Below the pieces are notes generated by a model, which was given only the letters and a program-made list of their open reading frames with translations, was not told the origin of the DNA and made no database searches. Shown here piece by piece: positions 7,492 to 15,913 of a stretch of 20,996 nt of DNA. Made by a program: the position numbers and the translations under genes. How positions within the stretch are numbered: the stretch's first letter is position 1; each line of letters begins with the position of its first letter. The stretch comes from CAZHZT01 sp964537285 (GTDB lineage: Bacteria; Bacteroidota; Bacteroidia; Chitinophagales; Saprospiraceae), in assembly GCA_964537285.1 (NCBI GenBank), contig CAZHZT010000102.1:1-20996 (forward strand). The letters are read 5' to 3'.

Positions 7492-10420
7492 ATGAAGCCA
7501 ATTCTTTTTTTGCTAATCCTTATTTTATTGCCAGAAATGCTCCTTCACGCTCAAGTACTGGATGTTAATGGCAATGCGAGAATATTAGGCAGCTTGGAAT
7601 TAGATGCCGGGAATGCCAATATTTTTATCGGTCCGGGGGCCGGTAGCTCAGACTCCTCAAGTTTTGAAAACACCTTCATTGGTTTTGATGCGGGCTTGAA
7701 TAATATAAATGGTTCTTTTAATGTCTTTTTGGGAAGAGGAGCAGGTTTTACAAATACATATGGCAGCTTTAATGTATTTTTAGGTGTAAATGCCGGACTG
7801 AATAACACAACCGGAGAACTCAATACTTTTATCGGAAATAGTGCCGGAGAGTTCAATTTAACAGGCACCAGAAATACATTTGTTGGCCGTTCGGCAGGAT
7901 TGAAAAACCTTTCGGGGGGCAGTAATACCTTTATCGGCGAAGCCAGTGGTATTGAAAATTCTACTGGTGAGTGGAATACTTACCTGGGCGAGGGCAGTGG
8001 TTTGTACAATCAGGCCAGTTCTGATAATACATTGATTGGAGGAGAAGCGGGTATTAATAATCGGGCATCCGGAAATACTATGGTGGGGAGGTTGGCCGGT
8101 TACCTGAATGAGGAAGGAGGTAATAACTCATTTTTCGGTTTAGGCGCGGGCTTTTCGAATACAAGCGGGAGCGAAAATATAGCTATTGGTAAAGATGCTC
8201 TTTTCTATAACACAACTGCATCTGGCTTAGTGGCTATAGGGGATTCCGCTATGTTTTATAATGGGAAAGGCAGTTCGTATCCCGAACTAGTTGAAAGAAA
8301 TACGGCCATTGGCTCAAAGGCCCTTTTTCATAATGGGAAAGATATTTTATATTCCAACCAGGGTAAGAATAATACAGCAATTGGTTATTCAGCGCTGTTC
8401 TCTAATACAGCAGGGTACTGGAATACAGCAATTNNNNNNNNNNNNNNNNNNNNNNNNNNNNNNNNNNNNNNNNNNNNNNNNNNNNNNNNNNNNNNNNNNN
8501 NNNNNNNNNNNNNNNNNNNNNNNNNNNNNNNNNGGTTCTTTAGCACTATACTCTAATACAGCAGGGAACTTGAATACAGCAATTGGTTATTCAGTGCTGT
8601 TCTCTAATACAGCAGGGTACTGGAATACAGCAATTGGTTCTTTAGCACTATACTCTAATACAGCAGGGAACTTGAATACAGCAATTGGTTCATCAGCACT
8701 ATACTCTAATACAGCAGGGGACTTGAATACAGCAATCGGTTCATCAGCACTATACTCTAATACAGCAGGGTACTGGAATACAGCAATCGGTAATCAAGCA
8801 CTATACTATAATACAGCAGGGTACTGGAATACAGCAATTGGTTCATCAGCACTATACTTTAATACAGAAGGGGACAGTAATACGGCAATTGGTTTTCAAG
8901 CACTAGTTCATACAACAGGGAACCGTAATACAGCAATTGGTTCTAGAGCACTATACTACAACCAAACGGGGAGTTCTAATGTAGCCATTGGAATGGAGGC
9001 TTTATATTGGAATGACAACCATAGCAATTTAGTGGCTATCGGTGATTCTGCCCTAAGGAACAATGGATTAAATGCAACCCAAAATTTCCACGGAACGGCT
9101 AATACGGCTTTGGGATCAAAAGCTTTGATGGAAAATACGATTGGACGTCAAAATACGGGCTTGGGTTATGCTGCACTAAGAGAAAATATATCCGGCTCCG
9201 GAAATACTGCTTTGGGATATAACAGCCTGACCTTAAATGAAAGTGGTACAGGAAATACAGCGGCTGGCCACTTAGCATTGTTTGAAAATATTGACGGGAG
9301 TTATAATACCGCCTTTGGTTATGATGCATTGCGTTTTAATGATAATGGAAGTCTAAATGCCGCCTTGGGGCACCAGGCATTGTATAACAATTTAAGCGGG
9401 AAAGGAAATATTGGCATTGGGTATAAAGCCCTAACCAATAATAGTACTGGTTTTCATAACTCAGGAGTAGGACGGGAAGCTGATGTCAATAATTCAGGCT
9501 ACTCTTATGCCGGTGCTTTTGGTGCTTTCTCCCTTTCTACAGCCACCAATAAAACCGTCATCGCCCGAAATGCTCTCGACCAGGTTATCGGCGGTTATGC
9601 CAGTTGGAGCGACTTAAGCGACGGCCGTTTCAAGGAGGAAGTGCGCGAAAACGTTCCCGGCATGGAATTTATCCGTGAACTTCGCCCTGTCACTTATCGT
9701 GTTAAACTGGAAGATTTGCAGCGACACATCACCAGCCAAATGCCGGATACCATTGCGCGTAAGTACTATCCTAGCTCTCAGGAAAAAGCCGCCGCCGCCG
9801 CAGAGGTACAATCCGGGTTTATTGCTCAGGAAGTAGAAGCTGCCGCCCAGAAGGTTGATTACAATTTCATCGGAGTCAATGCCCCCAAAAATGAAACGGA
9901 CTATTACAGCATCGCTTATGCTAAATTTGTTCCCAGCATTGTGAAAGCACTACAGGAACAGGAAGCAAAAATGGAAAAGATACAAGATGAAAATCAAGCC
10001 CTTGAAGAAAAAGTAAATGCCCTTCAGAAGGAAAATCAAGCTATGCATAATGAAATGCAACAGTTAGGCCGTTTATTGGAATCCTTCGAGCAACGCTTAG
10101 TGGACTGCTGTTCTAAATCGAAAACCGAATTTCGCACCCCAGGCACGGAGCCTGTTCGTCCTCGTCTTGATCAAAACCTCCCCAACCCATTTGATCAAGA
10201 AACTCGCATCGGATATTATATTCCGGAAACAGTCGAAAATGCTCAGTTACAAATCTTTTCGGCTAATGGCTTGCAAGTAGAACTAATTAGCATAGACACC
10301 CGGCACGAAGGCAGCACGACCTTAGAGGCCAGGCAACTCAATCCCGGCATTTATTTTTATTCGCTCATCCTTGATGGGCAACTTTTTGATACCAAACAAA
10401 TGATCTTGATAAGATCCTGA
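7492..10420 (+). CDS. Secreted 17-residue-repeat protein with S74-type chaperone domain and T9SS tail (split by assembly gap)
   Basis: Seen: one gene interrupted by 100 Ns (8434-8533). The left part gives 314 residues from the ATG at 7492; the right part gives 628 residues to the stop at 10420 in another frame, because 100 is not a multiple of three. A signal peptide (about 1-20, ending LLHA) precedes many 17-residue repeats of the form NTAIG..AL..NT.G.., like the beta-roll heads of tail fibres and trimeric adhesins. At about 9600-9760 comes a peptidase S74/endosialidase-chaperone domain (SDGRFKEEV, FIRELRPVTYRV), with the candidate autocleavage serine at 9617-9619. A heptad-rich coiled coil (about 9940-10110) and a T9SS type A domain (LDQNLPNPFDQ, LNPGIYFYSL) finish the protein. 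Inferred: a surface fibre or adhesin, probably trimeric. True length is unknown because of the gap. Confidence 0.9.
8371..8945 (+). repeat. Near-identical 51-bp tandem repeats within the fibre gene
   Basis: Units start at 8371, 8422, 8573, 8624, 8675, 8726, 8777 and 8828 with the phrase AATACAGCAAT; later units (from about 8879) drift. Each is 51 bp, encoding 17 residues. Two variants (GYS.LFSNTAGYWNTAI and GSLALYSNTAGNLNTAI) alternate close to the N gap, giving a local 102-bp period. The flanking 5' and 3' repeats keep the 17-residue period but are well diverged, so the central block looks recently amplified. Confidence 0.9.
8434..8533. other. 100-N assembly gap
   Basis: Exactly 100 Ns, a conventional placeholder for a gap of unknown size, lie inside the near-identical tandem repeats. 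The sequence stops after a codon for Ile ending a 17-residue unit and resumes at the Gly starting the next, so the real missing length is probably a multiple of 51 bp. Confidence 0.97.
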
Positions 10421-10442
10421 TTGAAAGCAGAAATGTCAAATT

Positions 10443-10629
10443 CGTAGTTCGCCCACTCTCAGCCTGGCAGAAAATCTATTTTTTTACTGTCTTTAACAAT
10501 ATGAGAAAGTGTATCAGCATAATGGGTTTTCGTAATTTGAGAGGGGCGGGCTTACCTATATGTATATAAAATGGAAGGGATTTTGGCCAACTGTATCCAA
10601 TATTGCATTTTTTTAGCAGATCTTGAATA
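10443..10629 (+). pseudogene. Frameshifted 5' relic of an AAA-ATPase-like/PD-(D/E)XK gene
   Basis: Seen: 10443-10500 aligns with the region just upstream of the intact paralogue at 20053 (shared CTCAGCCTGGCAGAAAA and a following T-run). From the ATG at 10501 the reading MRKC..IMGFRNLRG matches MKKYPIGIQDFRKLRE with one codon missing; after a frameshift near 10540 it continues RAYLYVYKMEGIL, then CIQYCIFLAD, matching QAYLYVDKTEVIF, then SGQYYFLSRP. Similarity ends near 10629, before Walker A. The initial frame stops early. The -7 box is also damaged: TGTCTTTA at 10488-10495, against TATCTTTG at the same distance from the ATG in the intact copy. Only the first 43 or so codons plus promoter DNA remain; it is dead and older than the deletion relic at 5527. 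Confidence 0.75.
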
Positions 10630-10698
10630 AAGGTGTTGCACTATGCAAACTTCAAGGCTTCCTACATCGTTTAAACGATAGTATTTTATGCTTTAACA

Positions 10699-10740
10699 GC
10701 AATTCTCGTTTTGGAAATCCAAAACCAAATCTATGCCGCT
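10699..10740 (-). repeat. Dispersed palindromic repeat, copy 3 (reverse)
   Basis: The reverse complement starts AGCGGCATAGATTTGG and ends AACGAGAATTGC, matching 37 of 42 positions of copy 1. The palindromic core TTTTGGAAATCCAAAA is intact. It forms the left end of the compound element. Confidence 0.75.
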
Positions 10741-10746
10741 TCGCGG

Positions 10747-10827
10747 CGATATTTTCTTTTGAGGGGGCCGAAAGGGCCGTTTTGCGAAGCAAAACGGCCC
10801 TTTCGGCCCCCTCAAAAGAAAATATCG
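10747..10827. repeat. Perfect 39-bp inverted repeat with 3-base loop
   Basis: 10747-10785 is the exact reverse complement of 10789-10827 around the loop GAA. The inner part is GC-rich (GAGGGGGCCGAAAGGGCCG) and the outer part AT-rich (CGATATTTTCTTTT). On transcription it would form an extremely stable hairpin with A- and U-rich flanks, so it could terminate transcription on either strand, but its place in a symmetric repeat element suggests terminator function is a by-product. Confidence 0.9.
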
Positions 10828-10891
10828 CGCCGTAGGCGCGTTTATTTTCCAAAGCAAGAATCGCTGATGCTTTAAGATACTACTTAACAAT

Positions 10892-13800
10892 TTGTCAAAG
10901 AACGACAATTCTCTAAATTCATCCGAAAAGTTATTGAAGCCTCTGAAAATAATAAAAAAAGCACTCAAATTCTTAGTCTATCTTGGACTGTTCCTCCTGT
11001 TGCTCCTACTTGTTTTGTGGGGAGCGCTCCAAATGCCTTCGGTTCAAAATCGCATAATAGCACAAGTTACGCACTACTTGTCCGGAAAGTTTAGCGCCCC
11101 GCTTAATGTTGGCCATGTGGAAATAGACTTTTTTAACCGATTGGTACTGGAAAAAGTCTATATTGAAGACCTCAAAGGAGATACGCTGCTCTACATGAAC
11201 AGTTTAAAAATGGGCCTTAGCCTGTTTGCCCCTTTACAAAAGCAAGTGAACATCGAAGGCATAGATGTCGAAAAAACCATAATCCACTTACACAGAGGCC
11301 CGGACAGCACATTCAATTTTCAATACCTATTAGACGCTTTTGGAAGTGAGGCTATCGATAATACGACCCCAAAGGAGAACAACAATGCTCCCTGGAAATT
11401 GGATCTGAACCGGATTAAACTGAAAGATATTCGCTTGCATTGGTTGGATAGCCTGACCAAAACGGAGGTAAGTGCTTACCTTGGAAATCTGGACACCAGG
11501 GTTGATGGCCTTTCCTTACCTGAGCAAAGCCTGGAAATCAGGTCGTTTTTAGTGAAAAATGCCAATATTGATTATGATAGTTGGGCAATCATGGACACGA
11601 CCGCTTCCAATAAAAATTCGGCTCCCTTAGTATTTCCTTACTTAGGCTGGAATATAGAAACCGGAAATTTGACCCTTGAAAACATAAACTTCTCTTTTGA
11701 TGATCGCACAAAAGGCCGGGCTCTTCCTCATACTTTTGATCCGGCGCATCTTTCATACAAAGATGCCCATTTAGTGTTAAAGGACGTTCAATGGACGCCA
11801 GAAGTGCTTCGCGGAAACATGGAGAGACTATCCTTTCAAGAAAGGAATGGCTTTGAAATCAGTGAGTTAGGATTTGATTTTGAGGCAACCAATAACGATA
11901 TCCGCATGGAAGGATTGAGTTTGCGCACTTCCCGAAGCCGTCTTGCGCCCTCAGAGGTAAGCTTGCGGTTTGATGATTTCAATGCTCTTTCCAATGTCAT
12001 GGAACAGGTCTTCATGAATATCCGACTGGATGCTGCTACAATTTCCAGAAAGGATATAGAATACTGGACCGGGCCTGTTTCTGCTTTAGAAAACCTGGGC
12101 AACCAACCCTTGGAGGTCTCTGTTGCCTTAAGTGGAAAGCCATCTGATTTAAATTTCCAAAAGTTTCAGATGAAAGTTGGAAATGACAATCAGCTCAACT
12201 TCGATGGGAATGTCAAGGGGCTTCCGGCGCTGGAAGAGCTTTCTTTTAAGTTGAATTTAGATAAACTCACGACTTCTTATCGTTCTTTAAAAGCTTTGAA
12301 CATAAACGTACCTGATGGTTTGGAGCCTTTCGGACAAATGGAGTTGAACGCAAAGCTCGAAGGCTCTATTGATCAATTGAACGCTGAAACCATCCATTTT
12401 AAAACAACTCAAAATACCGTTTTTAAGGGGGCAGTACTCGCAAATAACCTGACTGATTTGGACCGTCTAGATTATAAAGTCCAAATACAGGAGTTTCGTA
12501 CGCTACCGCAAGATTGGCATGGCTTTTTTAATGACAGCATACCCTCCGTTTTAAGCGCCTTTGAAGCTCTTAATTATCAGGCAACGATTGAAGGAACAGT
12601 CCGGGATATAAGTCTGAATGGCCAGCTAAAAACAAATGCCGGTGTGGCTCAACAAAACCTTTTGATCCAATTTACTCCTGAATATAAAAATGCTCGTTAT
12701 AATGGACAAGTGCAGTTGAATGACCTTGCCTTAAACCGGATTTTGGATAACCCGGACCTTGGAAATGCTTCTTTTAACTTCAATGTTCAGGGTCAGGGGC
12801 TTTCATTGGATAGCTTAAATACGCACCTTAAAGCCACTATTCAGGAATTTCAATTTAGAGCTTATGATTATCGCAATATCGATATTGAAGGACAGCTGAA
12901 TGCGAAACAATTTGAAGGGAAATTTGCGGTAGACGATGATAATTTACGCCTTAAATTTCAAGGACGGGCAAATTTCAAGGATAGCTTGCCTGAAGTTCAA
13001 GCCAATATTATACTCGATACCGCCAACTTAAATAAGCTTCAACTTTACCCAACCCCCTTGCATTTGCATTCTAAATTGGCCTTTGATCTGAAGGGAAGTG
13101 AGGTCGATAACCTACTCGGAACAGCCCATATTTCCGATTTTAAAATTGCAGATGAGAATAGGCAGTATGCTATGGACAGCATTTCCTTTTTCTCCAAAAC
13201 GCTTGACAATAGCCAAAAAGAAATGAGATTGGAAAGTGATATTTTGAATGCACGGCTTTTAGGCGAATTCGAGATTAATACATTAAATCAATTCATGCTC
13301 CACTTTGTCAACGAACTTTTTCCCATTGAAGAGCTTCTTGACACTACCATGCAGAAAAAATTAGTGCTCGAAGAAAAAAAACAAGAATTTCGACTTCAGT
13401 TAAATCTTTCTAAGCCGACTCGCTTGACTAAATTTTTCATTCCTCAATTAGAGCAGTTGGATACGGCCTTTCTTGATTTAAAATTAAACAGTCAGAAACG
13501 CAATATTTTACTGGATGCGCTTATTCCCTCCGCTAGTGTGAGCGGAGTCATTTTGGACAGCATTCGGCTTGCTTCAGAAGGCAAGCCAGAGCTTATTCAA
13601 AATTCACTAAATATAAAAAGTATTAGAAGTGAAGAAGAACTGTTACTTGCGCATCTAAATTTTCACGCAAATTTGTTTCGGGATAGCCTTTTGCTGGATT
13701 TGGCAGCAGGGAGTAGTTTGGAACAGCGAAATGATCGATTGGCATGGAAAGCCATTGTTAAAAATGAGAAAGATAAATATATAGGCAAATTACTTAGCCC

Positions 13801-15913
13801 GATAATTATAAATAATGAAGATTGGAGCGTTCCGGCTAGCAACAAAATAGTATTTGATGGCGAACGATTTTTTATTGATAACTTAAAACTTAATCGTGAA
13901 GGTCAACTGTTCTTTGCTCAAAGTGATGTTAAGAATAAAAATAGTCAATTTATCCCTTTAAAAATTGGATTTAAAGACTTTAAAATCGGTGAAATTGTTG
14001 AACTCGCCGGGCAGGACGCCGATTTAGTCGGCGGAGGCTTGAATGGTGTGTTTACATTATCCATGCCGGAGGCCGACCTATTATATAGAGTTGATCTGGA
14101 TGTTTCCGATTTAGTACTAAACGATGAGCCACTGGGGAATCTTTCATTAAATGCTGCTCCGGATCTTAAATCCATGCTTTTAAATATAGATATTGGCCTT
14201 CAGGGGCAGAATAACAACCTTCAGTTAACTGGAAGCTATGGTTTGGAATCCAATAACCTGGATTTTGAACTGGATGTTCCATCCTTGCGCTTTAGCCTGA
14301 TCGATAGGTTTTCCTTAGGATATTTAAAAGATACGAAAGGCCAGTTGGTGGCAAAGTTAAATATCGGAGGTAAAGCAGATGCTCCGGAGGTTAAGGGGTT
14401 TATGCGTTTGGAAAATACAGAAGTTTTTGTGGATTACCTGAAAGCCCGCTTTAGTTTTTCCGAGCACACTATCCAATTCCGGGAATCTCAGATTGATATA
14501 GGACGGCTTCAACTTAAAGATTCCGAGGGGCGACCTGCTGAATTCAGTGGAAGTATTAATCACGATCATTTCAATGATATTCAGTTAGACCTTCAGTTTG
14601 ATGCGCCTTCTTTGCTCGTTCTTAATTCTCAGCCAAACGATAGCGAGTTGTTTTATGGTAAGATTATTCTGTCGGCCAATGTAAAGGTAAATGGAGCGCT
14701 TGAGAAACCCAAAGTGACCATCAATACGCGCTCACTCAGTGGTACGCACTTAACAGTGATACCGCTTGCCGGCGAAAGTGAGATCGTTGAAGAAAAGTTT
14801 ATCATCTTTGGCGATCCAGAACAAGTTGAGCAAAGTAACACCGAGTCAAGCCAACGTACTTATGTAACCAACGCCACCGGTTTAGATCTTTCGCTTAAGT
14901 TAGAACTGACACCGGATGCCAAGCTTATCACGATTATTGATCCCCAGACCGGGGATCGTCTCGAAATGAAGGGCAACGCCAATTTGCTGGTAGAAATGGA
15001 ACCTAATGGTGAACTGCGGACTACCGGGCCTATTTCCCTGACCGAAGGAAGTTATTTCCTCAATTACGAAGGCTTGGTTAAACGCAAGTTTACGATCCAG
15101 AAAGGGAGTGATATTTACCTGCCGGGAGATCCTATGGAAGCTCAATTTGACATTACGGCCATTTATACTGCCCGGGCCAGTGTTTACGATTTGATCAGTA
15201 ACCAAATCAATTTGAATCCAACAGAAGAAGCAGCAGCCCGGCGGCGGCAAAATATTGATGTATTGATGAATATGAAAGGTACCCTGGCACAACCGGAGAT
15301 TTCTTTTTCCATTCGAATAGGAGATAACTTTTCGGGTAACCTGGCGGATGCTGTTTCTCAGCGCTTAAATCAGCTGGAAGAACAAAAAACAGAGCTTAAT
15401 AAACAAGTTTTTGGCTTACTTTTATTCAATTCCTTTATTTCTACTAATTCCGGCAGTAGCATGGCCAATGCCGGAGAAAATTTAGCATTAAAAAGTGTAA
15501 GCAGCTTTCTTACCCAGCAACTCAATCGCCTGGCCGGTCAATACACCAAAGGAGTTGATCTCAACATAGGTCTTGACTCCTACAATACGGCAACAGACGA
15601 AAATGTTACTGAACTACAGGTTGGAGTTTCTAAGCAACTACTTAATGAGCGTTTATCCGTTCAGGTCGGAGGAAACTTAGGGGTAAATGCTCCGGCTGGA
15701 AGCCAAAGTACAACCACCACTACAATTGCCGGAAGTTTTTTGTTAGAATATAAACTTACTGAAGATGGCCGCTACCGGGTGCGTGTTTTCCGACGGCCCG
15801 ATACGGATATATTTAGTGAAGGGATCCGTTCCGGAGCCGGCATAATTTTTAAAAAATCTTTTGGTGATGTTCTTTCCGATACCTTAAAAAATGCATTCCC
15901 CGAAAATGATTAG
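10892..15913 (+). CDS. tamB: TamB-like translocation and assembly module protein
   Basis: Seen: 1673 residues. A short basic N-terminus (KIIKKALK) leads into one transmembrane helix at about 27-46 (FLVYLGLFLLLLLLVLWGAL), followed by more than 1,500 residues of repetitive beta-rich sequence. The C-terminal TamB (DUF490) region covers about 1240-1673, with LRTTGPISLTEGSYFLNYEG, then RKFTIQKGSDIYLPGDP and a VGVSKQLLNERLSVQVGG-type end. Family knowledge: TamB is anchored in the inner membrane, spans the periplasm as a hydrophobic groove, and works with an Omp85 partner in outer-membrane biogenesis and lipid transport. The next gene, overlapping by 23 bases, encodes that partner. Start: no ATG exists before the membrane helix; TTG at 10892 or TTG at 10934 are the options, and the frame is closed upstream by TGA at 10865-10867. 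No ribosome binding site is evident. A palindromic element ends just upstream. Confidence 0.93.
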   Translation: MSKNDNSLNSSEKLLKPLKIIKKALKFLVYLGLFLLLLLLVLWGALQMPSVQNRIIAQVTHYLSGKFSAPLNVGHVEIDFFNRLVLEKVYIEDLKGDTLLYMNSLKMGLSLFAPLQKQVNIEGIDVEKTIIHLHRGPDSTFNFQYLLDAFGSEAIDNTTPKENNNAPWKLDLNRIKLKDIRLHWLDSLTKTEVSAYLGNLDTRVDGLSLPEQSLEIRSFLVKNANIDYDSWAIMDTTASNKNSAPLVFPYLGWNIETGNLTLENINFSFDDRTKGRALPHTFDPAHLSYKDAHLVLKDVQWTPEVLRGNMERLSFQERNGFEISELGFDFEATNNDIRMEGLSLRTSRSRLAPSEVSLRFDDFNALSNVMEQVFMNIRLDAATISRKDIEYWTGPVSALENLGNQPLEVSVALSGKPSDLNFQKFQMKVGNDNQLNFDGNVKGLPALEELSFKLNLDKLTTSYRSLKALNINVPDGLEPFGQMELNAKLEGSIDQLNAETIHFKTTQNTVFKGAVLANNLTDLDRLDYKVQIQEFRTLPQDWHGFFNDSIPSVLSAFEALNYQATIEGTVRDISLNGQLKTNAGVAQQNLLIQFTPEYKNARYNGQVQLNDLALNRILDNPDLGNASFNFNVQGQGLSLDSLNTHLKATIQEFQFRAYDYRNIDIEGQLNAKQFEGKFAVDDDNLRLKFQGRANFKDSLPEVQANIILDTANLNKLQLYPTPLHLHSKLAFDLKGSEVDNLLGTAHISDFKIADENRQYAMDSISFFSKTLDNSQKEMRLESDILNARLLGEFEINTLNQFMLHFVNELFPIEELLDTTMQKKLVLEEKKQEFRLQLNLSKPTRLTKFFIPQLEQLDTAFLDLKLNSQKRNILLDALIPSASVSGVILDSIRLASEGKPELIQNSLNIKSIRSEEELLLAHLNFHANLFRDSLLLDLAAGSSLEQRNDRLAWKAIVKNEKDKYIGKLLSPIIINNEDWSVPASNKIVFDGERFFIDNLKLNREGQLFFAQSDVKNKNSQFIPLKIGFKDFKIGEIVELAGQDADLVGGGLNGVFTLSMPEADLLYRVDLDVSDLVLNDEPLGNLSLNAAPDLKSMLLNIDIGLQGQNNNLQLTGSYGLESNNLDFELDVPSLRFSLIDRFSLGYLKDTKGQLVAKLNIGGKADAPEVKGFMRLENTEVFVDYLKARFSFSEHTIQFRESQIDIGRLQLKDSEGRPAEFSGSINHDHFNDIQLDLQFDAPSLLVLNSQPNDSELFYGKIILSANVKVNGALEKPKVTINTRSLSGTHLTVIPLAGESEIVEEKFIIFGDPEQVEQSNTESSQRTYVTNATGLDLSLKLELTPDAKLITIIDPQTGDRLEMKGNANLLVEMEPNGELRTTGPISLTEGSYFLNYEGLVKRKFTIQKGSDIYLPGDPMEAQFDITAIYTARASVYDLISNQINLNPTEEAAARRRQNIDVLMNMKGTLAQPEISFSIRIGDNFSGNLADAVSQRLNQLEEQKTELNKQVFGLLLFNSFISTNSGSSMANAGENLALKSVSSFLTQQLNRLAGQYTKGVDLNIGLDSYNTATDENVTELQVGVSKQLLNERLSVQVGGNLGVNAPAGSQSTTTTTIAGSFLLEYKLTEDGRYRVRVFRRPDTDIFSEGIRSGAGIIFKKSFGDVLSDTLKNAFPEND

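Larger units (their letters stand above)
10699..10866. repeat. Compound palindromic element containing dispersed repeat copies in inverted orientation
   Basis: The left end (10699-10740) is the reverse complement of the dispersed repeat. It is followed by a small hairpin (GCCGC-TTC-GCGGC, 10735-10747), the 39-bp perfect inverted repeat (10747-10827), a second small hairpin (CGCGCC-GTA-GGCGCG, 10826-10840), and a degenerate forward copy of the repeat end (TTTATTTTCCAAAGCAAGAA from 10841). The whole is therefore roughly mirror-symmetric, with repeat ends pointing outward. It looks like a non-autonomous palindromic element. The open reading frames across it are products of the palindrome and are not genes. 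Confidence 0.75.
10421..10891. other. Intergenic region between fibre gene and tamB
   Basis: This 471-base region holds no intact gene. From left to right it contains the 5' relic of an AAA/PD-(D/E)XK gene (about 10443-10629), about 70 unremarkable bases, and a compound palindromic element (10699-10866) that ends just before tamB. Confidence 0.7.

Noticed and set aside
8291..8556. A separate gene start at 8291 in the second frame of the fibre gene
   Set aside because: The frame only becomes repeat-like after the N gap; before it, the sequence is already coding in the first frame. It is an artefact of the 100-base placeholder.
8371..8945. CRISPR-like appearance of regular repeats
   Set aside because: The 51-bp units are contiguous, in frame and coding, with no unique spacers and no cas genes nearby.
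10891..10903. TTTGTCAAAGAAC at the tamB start also occurs on the minus strand at 19948-19960 next to the AAA gene promoter
   Set aside because: A 13-base match is expected by chance several times in 21 kb of two-stranded sequence, and the positions relative to start codons differ.
10623..10968. Several short overlapping reading frames on both strands around the large palindrome
   Set aside because: They translate both arms of the 39-bp inverted repeat and the dispersed repeat; the protein pieces mirror each other and match nothing recognisable.
14900..15292. A 130-codon minus-strand frame within tamB
   Set aside because: It is antisense to the conserved TamB C-terminal domain and has no signal or motif of its own.
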